Of a DNA stretch of 64,000 nucleotides, positions 15,486 through 23,668 are shown piece by piece (position 1 is the stretch's first letter; every line of letters begins with the position of its first letter). The notes under the pieces were generated by a model. It saw nothing but the letters and a program-made list of their open reading frames with translations. It made no database searches and was not told the origin of the DNA. Origin of the DNA: Acidovorax soli. GTDB taxonomy: Bacteria; Pseudomonadota; Gammaproteobacteria; Burkholderiales; Burkholderiaceae_C. The stretch spans positions 91,501-155,500 of the forward strand of contig NZ_JACHLK010000016.1 of the NCBI RefSeq assembly GCF_014207955.1, in the 5' to 3' direction. The translations under genes and the position numbers were made by a program.

Positions 15486-17207
15486 TCAGCCCCGGCGCAG
15501 CATGAAGTCGCGCCCTGCGAGCTTCATGCCGATGGCCACGACCACGGTGACGATGAGCACCAGCACCACCCCCATGGCGGCCAGCGTTTCGTAGTTGCCC
15601 TGCTCGCTCAGGTCCAGGGTGAGCACCGACACCACACGCGAGCCCGGCCCGGTGAGGAACACGGCCGTGGACAGCTCCTTGGTGCAGATCACGAACACCA
15701 GGATGAAGGCCCCCACCAGCGTCTTCTTGAGCAGCGGTGCCACCACGCGGGTGAGCACGGTGATACGACCACCGCCGAGGATGCGCACGGCCTCCTCCAG
15801 CTCGGGATTCAGGGCCCGCACCCCCGCCGAGCTGGCGGCCACCGAGATGGGCAGAAAGCGCGTGGTGAAGGCGATCACGATCAGCACGCCCATGCCATAC
15901 AGCGAGAACGGTGGGCCGGCATACGCCGCATACAGGCCGATGGCCAGGATGAGCCCCGGCACCGCCACGGGCGCCAGCGCCAGGAACTGCACCAGTACCG
16001 GAAACGGCGTGATGCGCCGCTGCGTGGCATAGGCGATGCAGATGCCCATGCCCACGCAGATCAGCGCCGTGGCGCCCGAGTACAGCACGGTGTTAAGGAG
16101 GGCCGAGCGCACGGTGAGCTGCTCGAAGAAGATGCCGTAGAAGTTGGCCAGCGTGAGGTTGTCCAGGGCCAGCCCCTTGCCCCAGGCCTTGGAGAACGAG
16201 GCCAGGATGAGGATGGCCAAGGGCATCACCACGCTGAGCAGGGCCACCAGGCCTGAGTAGGCCAGCAGCAGCCATTTCCAGGCGCCGATGTCGAAGGGCC
16301 GCCGCTCACCGCCCTTGCCCGACACCGAGACGTAGCCGCGCCGCGCCAGCAGCCGGCGCTGCAGCATGAGCATGACGATGGTCAGCAGCAGGATGGGCAT
16401 GGAGAAGGCGGCCGCCTGCTCCACCTGCAGCGGGTACTGGAAGAACGAGACGATCTGCGTGGTGGCCAGGTTGATGCGCGCCGGTATGGCGATCAGCGCC
16501 GGCGTGCCGTACAGGGCGATGGCCTCCAGGAAGATCAGGATGGCCGCGCCGATGATGGACGGCAGCACCAGTGGCAGGGTCACGCGCGCCATGGTCTGGA
16601 ACTTGCCGGCGCCGTGGATGCTGGCCGCGTCCTCCAGCTCGGTGGACACCAGGTCCAGCGCCGACTTGGTGAACACATAGATCAGCGGGTAGGTGTACAG
16701 CGCAATGACGAAGGCCAGGCCCCAGAAGCTGAAGATGTTGAACGGCCCCTTCTGCACGCCAGCAAGTTCCACGACCAGGCGGTTGAGCCAGCCGGCATTG
16801 GGGCCGGCCAGCAGGATCCAGGCGATGGCACCCAGGAAGTTGGGCATGACGAAGGCCGCCAGCACACTCAGGTGGGTGAAGCCCCGGCCCGGCATGTTGG
16901 TGCGCGAGACCGCCAGCGCCAGCGGTACGCCCAGGGCCAGGGCGATGGCCGTGACCGCCGCGCCCAGGTAGAGCGAGTTGAGCAGCGCCTGCAGGTTGCG
17001 GCTGCGCCCCAGGGCCTGGGCGTAGCTCTGCAGCGACCAGGCGCCATCGGCGGTGTGGAAGCTGTCCCACACCAGGCGCAGGATGGGGTTGGCCACCAGC
17101 AGGACCAGCACGGCGATGAGCACGCCGAACAGCCACACGGCCGGGTCGCCGAAGCGGCGCGCCGCCATGCGGTCCGCAGGGGGATGGAGGGCCATGGCGT
17201 CAGACAC
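15486..17207 (-). CDS. ABC transporter permease, fused double-domain (FbpB type)
   Basis: 573 residues with about twelve hydrophobic segments, in two halves of six as in fused FbpB/AfuB-type permeases. Each half carries an EAA-like cytoplasmic loop: TELEDAASIHGAGKFQTMAR around residue 215 and NPELEEAVRILGGGRITVL around residue 480. It forms the channel of an importer with the ATPase downstream and the periplasmic binding protein upstream. The start at 17207 overlaps the binding-protein stop by 8 bp. The substrate class (ferric iron, organic phosphate or organic acid) cannot be decided by the permease alone. Confidence 0.95.
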   Translation of the reverse strand: MSDAMALHPPADRMAARRFGDPAVWLFGVLIAVLVLLVANPILRLVWDSFHTADGAWSLQSYAQALGRSRNLQALLNSLYLGAAVTAIALALGVPLALAVSRTNMPGRGFTHLSVLAAFVMPNFLGAIAWILLAGPNAGWLNRLVVELAGVQKGPFNIFSFWGLAFVIALYTYPLIYVFTKSALDLVSTELEDAASIHGAGKFQTMARVTLPLVLPSIIGAAILIFLEAIALYGTPALIAIPARINLATTQIVSFFQYPLQVEQAAAFSMPILLLTIVMLMLQRRLLARRGYVSVSGKGGERRPFDIGAWKWLLLAYSGLVALLSVVMPLAILILASFSKAWGKGLALDNLTLANFYGIFFEQLTVRSALLNTVLYSGATALICVGMGICIAYATQRRITPFPVLVQFLALAPVAVPGLILAIGLYAAYAGPPFSLYGMGVLIVIAFTTRFLPISVAASSAGVRALNPELEEAVRILGGGRITVLTRVVAPLLKKTLVGAFILVFVICTKELSTAVFLTGPGSRVVSVLTLDLSEQGNYETLAAMGVVLVLIVTVVVAIGMKLAGRDFMLRRG

Positions 17208-18243
17208 CGAAAGCCTCCCGCCAGGCGTCGATCACCTTGGGGATCTGCGCCACCATCTGCGGCGGCGTGGGCGCCAGCAGCGGGCTGGCATCGCCCAGGC
17301 CGAGCACGCCGGGCGCCGGCTTGGCATGGGCGCGCAGCGGCACGCTGAATTCCTCGACCGAGATGCGCTCGGTATCCTCGCTGCCCAGCAGCCATTCCAT
17401 GAACAGCTTGGAGGCGTTCGGCCGGCGCGTGTTGGCCATGATGCCCGAGGGCGAGAGGATCAGCACCGGCCCCTCCTTGGGCGCCAGCGTGGCCACCGGG
17501 TTGCCCTTGGCGGCCGAGCGCGCCGCCAGGCTCATGGGTCCGGCCGACACGGAGGCCTCGCCAGAGATCACCGTCGTCACGGCGTCGATGGTGGAGCGGC
17601 TCACATGCGCCTTGTTGGCGGCCAGCTTCTGGAAGAAGCCGTCACCGTGCAGCTTGCGCATCTCGATGCACCAGGCACCGGCCGCACCGCTGTAGGCCGG
17701 GTGCGCCACCAGGGCGGCGCCGTTCCATTGGGGGTCGAGCAGGTCGCTCCAGCGCTTGGGTGCGGCGGCGGCCTGCACCTTCTGGGTGTTGTAGATCAGG
17801 CCCATCATGAAGCAGCTCGACGCGTGGAAGTACGCGTCCGGGTCCATGTTCTGCACGCGCTTGTCCTGCTGCGCCACGGCGGCCGGCAGAAACTTCAGCA
17901 GCAGGTTGCGGCCCTTGAGGTCCACGTAGTGCGCGAGGTCCGTGGAGGTGAACACATCACAGTTGGGCGTGCCGGCCTTGAGGTCCTGGTTGAGGCGTTG
18001 GAACGCCACCTGCGCCGTCGTGCGCACCACGTTGACCTTCACGCCGGGGTAGCGGGCCGTGAATGTGCGGCCCATCTTCTCGGCCACCTCGGAGGTCTGG
18101 GGCACGGTGTACCAGGTGAGTTCGCCCTCCTTGCGGGCGGCGTCGTGCAGGGCGCCCAGGCTTGCGGCCTGGGCGCGGACTATCGCGGGAAAGGCCAGGG
18201 CGCTGGCCGCCATCACACCGAACTCTCGTCTGCGCAAGAACAT
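17200..18243 (-). CDS. ABC transporter periplasmic binding protein (FbpA-like, Tat signal)
   Basis: 347 residues from the ATG at 18243. The N-terminus (MFLRRREFGVMAASALAFPA) is a twin-arginine signal with RRREFGV, so the protein is probably exported folded. The mature region has the class F binding-protein layout: EGELTWYTVPQTSEVAEKMG, a CDVFTSTDLAHYVDLKGR strand, and APKEGPVLILSPSGIM. A twin C-terminal tyrosine pair typical of true ferric-binding FbpA is not evident, so the ligand may be an organic anion. It is the first gene of the operon that continues into the CoA-transferase and crotonase genes. Confidence 0.9.
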   Translation of the reverse strand: MFLRRREFGVMAASALAFPAIVRAQAASLGALHDAARKEGELTWYTVPQTSEVAEKMGRTFTARYPGVKVNVVRTTAQVAFQRLNQDLKAGTPNCDVFTSTDLAHYVDLKGRNLLLKFLPAAVAQQDKRVQNMDPDAYFHASSCFMMGLIYNTQKVQAAAAPKRWSDLLDPQWNGAALVAHPAYSGAAGAWCIEMRKLHGDGFFQKLAANKAHVSRSTIDAVTTVISGEASVSAGPMSLAARSAAKGNPVATLAPKEGPVLILSPSGIMANTRRPNASKLFMEWLLGSEDTERISVEEFSVPLRAHAKPAPGVLGLGDASPLLAPTPPQMVAQIPKVIDAWREAFGV

Positions 18244-18266
18244 GGGTTGTCTCCTGATCGTTGGGG

Positions 18267-18341
18267 ACCGATCGGTGTCGGCCTTTTTTAAGTATGCGCA
18301 TAGCATTTATAAAAATACACTAATGGTTTATATGTATTTTT
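18267..18341. promoter_or_regulatory. AT-rich divergent control region with two palindromes
   Basis: Between the binding-protein gene (starts 18243, minus) and the oxidoreductase gene (starts 18375, plus) lies a strikingly AT-rich stretch. It holds a 9-bp perfect inverted repeat, AAAAATACA at 18311-18319 and TGTATTTTT at 18333-18341 (13-nt spacer). A 10-bp palindrome ACCGATCGGT lies at 18267-18276. It is probably the shared promoter/operator of both transcripts. The GntR-family regulator at 20204 is the natural candidate to bind; this is inference. Confidence 0.5.
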
Positions 18342-18374
18342 TAAGACCTGGTCAGGCTCTCTAATGGCGCTGCC

Positions 18375-19358
18375 ATGACAAAAAGCCCCTCCATCCATTT
18401 CCACCGCCACGGCGAGGCCGACGTGCTCGAAGCCGTGGACATCGACGTTCCCGCGCCTGCAGCGGGCGAAGTGCAGATACGCCAGACGGCCATCGGCCTG
18501 AACTTCGCGGACATCTACCAGCGCCGCGGCGGCCACGGGCCCCATGCGGCCACGCCCTTCCCTGTCACCCCGGGTGCGCAGGGCGCAGGCGTGGTGGAGG
18601 CCGTGGGACCGGGCGTCACGGCCTTCGCGCCAGGGCAGTCGGTGGCCTACCTGCACCCGGGCGCCTACCAGGTCACGCGCAATGTGCCGGCACACCGCGT
18701 AGTGGCGCTGCCCAGCTGGATCGGCGAGGACATGGCCGGTGCCAACCTGCTGCGCGGCCTCACGGCCGAGTACCTGCTGCGGCGGCTGTATGTGGTGAAG
18801 CCTGGCGATGCGGTGCTGGTGCATGCGGCTGCAGGCGGCATGGGACTGATCCTGTCGCAGTGGGCGTGCGCGCTGGGCGCCACGGTGATCGGCACGGTGG
18901 GCTCGGCCGCCAAGGCCGAGGTGGCGCTGGCGCACGGCTGCCACCACGTGATCGACTACCGCCGCGAAGACTTCGTGGCCCGCACGCTGGAATTCACCGG
19001 TGGTGTGGGGGTGGCCGTGGTGTACGACGCGGTGGGCAAGGATGTGTTCCTGCCCTCGCTGCAGTGCCTGCGCCCGCGCGGGCTGGCGGTCAATTACGGC
19101 ACGGCGTCGGGTGATGTGGAGGCCTTCGACCTGCAGATCCTGCACGCCAAGTCGCTCAGCGTGTGCCGCCCTACCCTGCGCAGCTTTGTGGCCGACCCGG
19201 TGGAGCTGCGCGCGTCGGCCCAGGCCTTCTTCGATGCCGTGCGCGACGGCCATGTGAAGCTGGGCATAGGCCAGCGCTACCCGCTGGCGGAGGTGCAGCG
19301 CGCGCACTGCGACCTGGAGAGCCGCGCCACCACCGGCGCCCCCGTCCTCATTCCCTGA
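18375..19358 (+). CDS. NADPH:quinone oxidoreductase-like zinc-independent dehydrogenase (QOR, MDR superfamily)
   Basis: 327 residues, the usual length of QOR. The N-terminal GroES-like domain contains IGLNFADIYQRRG and PGAQGAGVVEAVGPGV. The Rossmann domain has the cofactor motif AAAGGMGLILSQWACALGA around residue 155 and then SAAKAEVA with HVIDYRREDF. Structural-zinc cysteines are absent, as in quinone reductases. The enzyme reduces quinones or alpha,beta-unsaturated carbonyls with NADPH. It is the first gene of a plus-strand set with a GST and a GntR regulator, divergent from the ABC/CoA operon, so it may act on reactive intermediates of that pathway. Confidence 0.92.
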   Translation: MTKSPSIHFHRHGEADVLEAVDIDVPAPAAGEVQIRQTAIGLNFADIYQRRGGHGPHAATPFPVTPGAQGAGVVEAVGPGVTAFAPGQSVAYLHPGAYQVTRNVPAHRVVALPSWIGEDMAGANLLRGLTAEYLLRRLYVVKPGDAVLVHAAAGGMGLILSQWACALGATVIGTVGSAAKAEVALAHGCHHVIDYRREDFVARTLEFTGGVGVAVVYDAVGKDVFLPSLQCLRPRGLAVNYGTASGDVEAFDLQILHAKSLSVCRPTLRSFVADPVELRASAQAFFDAVRDGHVKLGIGQRYPLAEVQRAHCDLESRATTGAPVLIP

Positions 19359-19379
19359 CCTTCATCACCCTGCACCACC

Positions 19380-20153
19380 ATGAGACTCTTCCATGCCTGG
19401 CTGTCCAGCGCCTCGCGCCGCGTGCGCCTGTGCCTTGCCGAAAAGAACATCGCCTACGAGAGCGTGGCCGTGGACCTGAGCAAACAGGAGCAGCACGCGC
19501 CGGAGTTCCTGGCCATGAACCCCAACGGCGTGGTGCCGGCGCTGGAGATCGCGCCCGGCCGTTTCCTGCACGAGAGCTCGACGATCTGCGAATACCTGGA
19601 CGACACCGTGCCCGAGCCCCCGCTGCGGCCCGCAGACCCCTATGCGCTGGCGCAGATGCGCAACTTCGTGCGCTGGACCGACGAGAAATCGCTGCCCCAC
19701 CTGCTCATCCTCAACTGGAGCCTGATGCTCCAGCCCACTGCCCAGCAATGGAGCGACCAGGAGCTTGAGGACAAGCTGGCGCGCATCCCCACGGCCGAGC
19801 GGCGCGAGGCCTGGGTGCGCATTGCCCGCAAGCCCTATACCGAAGAGGAGAAGGCCGAGGCCTTGCGCAAGCTGCTGCTCCTGGTGGAACGGATGGAAGA
19901 CATGCTCGGCGCTTCTGAGGTCCCGTCCACCTGGCTGATCGGCGGCGCCTACTCGCTCGCGGACATCGCAGCGGCGCCCTTCATCGCGCGCATCGCCGAG
20001 ATAGCGCCCGCAGCGCTGGCAGAGACCGCCCACCCGCGCGTGCACCGCTGGTGGCAGGCCATCCAGCAGCGCCCGGCGTTCGCCACAGCGCGCCTGCAGC
20101 TGTTCGGCGAGGTGCTGCAGGAGCGCCTGCGCAGTACCGCCACCCCGCACTGA
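19380..20153 (+). CDS. Glutathione S-transferase family protein
   Basis: 257 residues. The thioredoxin-like N-terminal domain starts LFHAWLSSASRRVRLCLAEK, with the Ser-Ser-Ala-Ser-Arg-Arg-Val catalytic-loop pattern. It continues NPNGVVPALEI (cis-Pro) and ESSTICEYLDD (glutathione gamma-Glu contact). The helical C-terminal domain ends with the capping box GGAYSLADIAAAPFIARI. An insertion around residues 125-150 makes it longer than the ~210-residue standard. It follows the quinone oxidoreductase by 21 bp and probably shares its transcript. Confidence 0.92.
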   Translation: MRLFHAWLSSASRRVRLCLAEKNIAYESVAVDLSKQEQHAPEFLAMNPNGVVPALEIAPGRFLHESSTICEYLDDTVPEPPLRPADPYALAQMRNFVRWTDEKSLPHLLILNWSLMLQPTAQQWSDQELEDKLARIPTAERREAWVRIARKPYTEEEKAEALRKLLLLVERMEDMLGASEVPSTWLIGGAYSLADIAAAPFIARIAEIAPAALAETAHPRVHRWWQAIQQRPAFATARLQLFGEVLQERLRSTATPH

Positions 20154-20203
20154 GCACGAGAGCGATGCGAGCGCCCGCGCATTATCATTCGGCCACTACG
20201 AAC

Positions 20204-20884
20204 ATGGCCACCACTAGCACGACCCCACCCCGCGTCAACCTGAGCGACAAGATCCGCGAAGCCCTGGAAGAAGAGATCATCTCCGGCAAGCTCTATGCCG
20301 GCTGCAGCATCGACGAGCAGGGGCTGATGGAGCGCTTCGACGTCTCGCGCACCCCGGCGCGCGAGGCCATCCAGCAACTGGCCACGGCCGGCCTGGTGGA
20401 GATGGTGCCGCGCCACGGCGCCGTGGTCGCCACGCTCTCGCTCACCGAATACGTGGCCATGCTGGAGATGCTGACCGAGCTCGAAGGCCTGGCCGCCCGC
20501 CTGTCGGCACGGCGCATGCCGGCGGCCCTGCGGCGAGACCTGCAGGCCTCCTTCCAGGCCTGCGAAGCCGCAGCCGCCAAGGACGACTCGGTGGCCTACG
20601 AAGAGGCCAACCGCTGGTTCCACCAGACCATCTACGACGGCAGCCTCAACGAGGTACTGGCGCGCCAGCTGCGCCAGATGCGCCTGCGCATGCGGCACCC
20701 GCAGCGCTCGCTGTTCGACCGACCGAACCGCGTGCGCAACTCGCTGGCCGAGCACCAGGACATCATGAAGGCCATCCTCGATGGCGACGAGGATGCAGCC
20801 GACCGCCACATGTGCCGGCATATCTCCAGCGGCGGCAATGTCTATGTGGATGCGGTAGCCCGCGGCAGCGTGCCGCGTGGCTAA
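20204..20884 (+). CDS. GntR-family transcriptional regulator with FCD domain
   Basis: 226 residues from the ATG at 20204; an ATG at 20165 would add 13 residues and has no better ribosome-binding site. The winged helix spans about residues 9-75: LSDKIREALEEEIISGKL, MERFDVSRTPAREAIQQLAT and the wing VEMVPRHGAVVATLS. The C-terminal FCD domain is all-helical and holds a probable metal/ligand set (ANRWFHQTIYDG, LAEHQDIMKAILDGD, DRHMCRHI). FCD regulators respond to carboxylic acids and usually repress nearby catabolic operons. It probably controls the divergent ABC/CoA-transferase operon from the AT-rich region near 18.3 kb. The stop overlaps the convergent pseudouridine-synthase stop by 4 bp. Confidence 0.93.
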   Translation: MATTSTTPPRVNLSDKIREALEEEIISGKLYAGCSIDEQGLMERFDVSRTPAREAIQQLATAGLVEMVPRHGAVVATLSLTEYVAMLEMLTELEGLAARLSARRMPAALRRDLQASFQACEAAAAKDDSVAYEEANRWFHQTIYDGSLNEVLARQLRQMRLRMRHPQRSLFDRPNRVRNSLAEHQDIMKAILDGDEDAADRHMCRHISSGGNVYVDAVARGSVPRG

Positions 20885-21792
20885 GGAAGCGGCTGCAGCT
20901 GCAGCCGGCTTTCGAACTGCCGGTGCTCGCCGCTGAGCGGGTCGGTGAACGCCAGCGAGCGCGCCAGCAACTGCAGCGGGCGCGAGTAATCGCCCTCGGG
21001 CGGGTCGTTGACCTCGGGGTAGAAGGCATCGTTGCGCAGCGGCAAGCCCAGCGCCGCCATGTGCACGCGCAACTGGTGGCGCTTGCCGCTGATGGGCGAG
21101 AGCCGGTAGCGCGCCCAGTCGCCGCGCACCTCCAGCACCTCCATGTGCGTGTGGCTGTTGGGCGTTCCAGGCACCTCGTGCATGCGAAAGAACTGCGGGC
21201 TTTCCTCCATGCGGCTCATGTGCTCACGCGGAAAGACCAGGTCCGCGCGCCAGGGGGCCACGGCTTCGTAGTGCTTGGTGATGCTGCGATCGCGGAACAG
21301 GGCTTGGTAGGCGCCGCGCGTGCGCTGCTGCACCGAGAACAGCACCAGCCCGGCCGTGTCGCGGTCGATGCGGTGCAGGGGCGACAGCTCGGGCAAGCCC
21401 AGGCGGCGCTTGAGGCGCACCAATAGCGTGTGCTGCAGGTAGCGGCCCGAGGGCGTGACCGGCATGAAGTGCGGCTTGTCGGCGACCAGCAGGTGCTCGT
21501 CCTGGTGGAGCACGGTCTCGGTGAACGGGATCTCGGGCTCGTCAGCGAGGTGGCGGTAGTAGTACAGGCGCAGCCCGGGCTCGAAGGGCCGATCCGGCGC
21601 CACGGGTGCACCGCGCTCGTCCACCACGTCGCCGGCCTGCATGCGCGCCAGCCAGCCGGCGCGGTCCACGGCGGGCAGGCGCTCCGCCAGAAAGTCCAGC
21701 ATGCTGCCCTGGCCATGGGTAGGCAGCACCACACAGCTCGGCCCCACGCCGTCGCGCATGGGCGGGGCGAAGGGGTGGTGGGCGTTGTGCAT
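20881..21792 (-). CDS. RluA-family pseudouridine synthase
   Basis: 303 residues from the ATG at 21792 (MHNAHHPFAPPM). The catalytic motif HRIDRDTAGLVLFS contains the invariant aspartate that attacks the target uridine. Supporting motifs are HLLVADKPHFMPVTP upstream and the C-terminal KRHQLRVHMAALGLPL. An S4-like segment (LDFLAERLPAVDRAGWLARM) precedes the catalytic domain, as in RluA/RluC/RluD. It isomerises specific uridines in rRNA or tRNA; the target cannot be told from sequence. It sits downstream of the LysE exporter gene on the same strand (17 bp gap), without functional link. Confidence 0.92.
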   Translation of the reverse strand: MHNAHHPFAPPMRDGVGPSCVVLPTHGQGSMLDFLAERLPAVDRAGWLARMQAGDVVDERGAPVAPDRPFEPGLRLYYYRHLADEPEIPFTETVLHQDEHLLVADKPHFMPVTPSGRYLQHTLLVRLKRRLGLPELSPLHRIDRDTAGLVLFSVQQRTRGAYQALFRDRSITKHYEAVAPWRADLVFPREHMSRMEESPQFFRMHEVPGTPNSHTHMEVLEVRGDWARYRLSPISGKRHQLRVHMAALGLPLRNDAFYPEVNDPPEGDYSRPLQLLARSLAFTDPLSGEHRQFESRLQLQPLP

Positions 21793-21809
21793 GGGGCGCG
21801 ATTCTAGGG

Positions 21810-22472
21810 CTACAGTCGCCAGCCTTCCCACGCCGTCCAGGCCGATGCCAGCAACAGCAGCAGCCCGACGGCCCGCGCCGTCCACACGCTGGCCTGCGGG
21901 TTGCCCTGCAGGCTGCGCTGCGCCCGGACGGCGCCCAGCGCCACCAGGCCATAGACCCCCGCCTGGGTGGCCGCGATGATGAGCCCCATCACCACGGCCT
22001 GGGCCCAGATGGGGCCATGCTCGGGCCGCAGGAACTGCGGAAACACCGCCAGCATGAAGACATAGGCCTTGGGGTTCATCAGGCAGGTGAGCACGGCCTT
22101 GCCGAAGGTGGCGGCCAGGGGGCGCTGGCGCGTGTGTACCGCGGCGCCATCGAAGGCCGAGCGGCTGCGCAGCAGCGCCACGCCCATCCAGGCCACATAG
22201 GCCGCCCCGGCCAGCAGCAAGGCGTTGAAGGCCGCGGGAAACAGCTTGAGCACCACGCCCACACCCAGTGCCCCCATGGCCGTGTGGCAGGCCCCGCCGG
22301 CCACGATGCCGGCGACCGCCCCCAGGCCGGCGCGGCGCCCACCCACGAGCGCGCTGGCCATGACGAAGGCCATGTCCAGCCCCGGCAGGGCCACCACGCC
22401 CAGCAGCAGCACAAAGAACAGCCACAGGTGCGCCGTGTGCTGCAGCGCCAGGGAATCCATTGCCCATTCCAT
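21810..22472 (-). CDS. LysE/RhtB-family amino-acid exporter
   Basis: 220 residues with five to six hydrophobic helices. The first helix carries the family signature: FVLLLGVVALPGLDMAFVMA, then a Gly-rich GGRRAGLGAVAGIVAGGAC. A second marker is KAVLTCLMNPKAYVFMLAVF near residue 125. The family exports amino acids or derivatives across the inner membrane. The start at 22472 is supported by AAGGA about 8 nt upstream (22484-22488 on the plus strand); ATG at 22460 is an alternative. It diverges from the WYL-domain regulator, which probably controls it. Confidence 0.92.
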   Translation of the reverse strand: MEWAMDSLALQHTAHLWLFFVLLLGVVALPGLDMAFVMASALVGGRRAGLGAVAGIVAGGACHTAMGALGVGVVLKLFPAAFNALLLAGAAYVAWMGVALLRSRSAFDGAAVHTRQRPLAATFGKAVLTCLMNPKAYVFMLAVFPQFLRPEHGPIWAQAVVMGLIIAATQAGVYGLVALGAVRAQRSLQGNPQASVWTARAVGLLLLLASAWTAWEGWRL

Positions 22473-22529
22473 CGTTCATCCTTTCCATCCGGCCCCGGAT
22501 GTGGGGCCGCCTGGAGGCAATGTAGGGAT

Positions 22530-22556
22530 GAATCAGGACACAATCGGCCCTGATTC
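22530..22556. promoter_or_regulatory. 8-bp inverted repeat between exporter and WYL regulator
   Basis: GAATCAGG (22530-22537) and CCTGATTC (22549-22556) form a perfect inverted repeat with an 11-nt spacer in the 101-bp divergent gap. A site bound by the adjacent regulator is the simplest explanation. It ends 17 bp before the regulator ATG, fitting autoregulation. Confidence 0.5.
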
Positions 22557-22573
22557 GGGTGCATGATGGCGCC

Positions 22574-23548
22574 ATGACCTCGCCCACCACCCGCGTGCTC
22601 AGCGTGCTGGAACTGCTGCAGGCGCGTGGCGCCATGAGCGGCACCGAGCTGGCCCAGCGGCTGGAGGTGGACGGCCGCACGCTGCGCAGGTACATCCGCA
22701 AGCTCGAAGACCTGGGCATTCCGGTGGTGGCGGAGCGTGGGCGCTACGGCGCGTACCGGCTGATGCCGGGCTTCAAGCTGCCGCCCATGGTGTTCACCGA
22801 CGACGAGGCCCTGGCCCTGTCGGTAGGCCTGCTGGCTGCGCGCCGCCTGGGCCTGGCCGAGGCAGCACCGGCCGTGGAAAGCGCCCGCGCCAAGCTCGAA
22901 CGCGTGATGCCCGAGCCCCTGCAGCGCCGCACCCGCGCCCTGGGCGACACGGTGCAGCTGGACCTGGCCCACCCCGACGCGCCTGCGGACAACCGGGCCC
23001 TGTTCACGCTGAGCGCCGCGGCCCATGCGCGCCAGCGCGTGCAACTGGCCTACCGCACACCGCAGGGCGAGGCCAGCGAGCGCGCCTTCGACACCTATGG
23101 CCTGGCCTGGCGCGGCGGGCGCTGGTATGCCGTGGGGCATTGCCACCTGCGCGGCGGGCTGCGCTCGTTCCGGCTCGACCGGGTGCTCAGCGTGCAACCC
23201 CTGCCCGCATCGTTCGGCGTGCCCGAGGATTTCGATGCCGTGCGCCACCTGGCGCTGGGCGTGGCCTCGCTGCCGCGCGCCTTCAGCGTGCAGGTGCTGC
23301 TGCGCACCGACCTGGCCACGGCACGCGAGGAGCTGTTCGATGCCATCGGCCTGTTTGCACCGCAGGACGGAGGCGGTGTGCTGCTGCACAGCCAGGTGGA
23401 CGACCTTGCTTGGTATGCGCGGCAGCTGGCGCGCCTGTCCTTCGATTTCGAGGTGCTGCACCCGCCCGCGCTGCGCGATGCACTCGTCGAGTGTGCCCAG
23501 GCCCTGCTGCGCAAGGCGGGGCCGGCCAGGGCTGCACCGGGGCTGTAG
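22574..23548 (+). CDS. HTH/WYL-domain transcriptional regulator (YafY type)
   Basis: 324 residues from the ATG at 22574. The N-terminal winged helix is of the HTH_11 type: VLSVLELLQARGAMSGTELA, then VDGRTLRRYIRKLEDLGIPV. The middle WYL domain begins around residue 145 (AHARQRVQLAYRTPQGEA), with GRWYAVGHCHLRGGLRSFRL as the hallmark strand, and ends in a WCX region. WYL proteins bind small molecules or nucleic acid and act as repressors or activators. The gene is divergent from a LysE-type exporter and shares a perfect inverted repeat with it. Confidence 0.92.
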   Translation: MTSPTTRVLSVLELLQARGAMSGTELAQRLEVDGRTLRRYIRKLEDLGIPVVAERGRYGAYRLMPGFKLPPMVFTDDEALALSVGLLAARRLGLAEAAPAVESARAKLERVMPEPLQRRTRALGDTVQLDLAHPDAPADNRALFTLSAAAHARQRVQLAYRTPQGEASERAFDTYGLAWRGGRWYAVGHCHLRGGLRSFRLDRVLSVQPLPASFGVPEDFDAVRHLALGVASLPRAFSVQVLLRTDLATAREELFDAIGLFAPQDGGGVLLHSQVDDLAWYARQLARLSFDFEVLHPPALRDALVECAQALLRKAGPARAAPGL

Positions 23549-23668
23549 GACAAGGGCGGCAGTTGGGCACACGCAGGCCCTGCCGGCGGGGTTGCGGGCT
23601 AGCATGGCCGCAACCACAGCCAAGAGCTTGCCGATCCACGGCAAGTGCACCGATCTCCGCGCTTTTTG

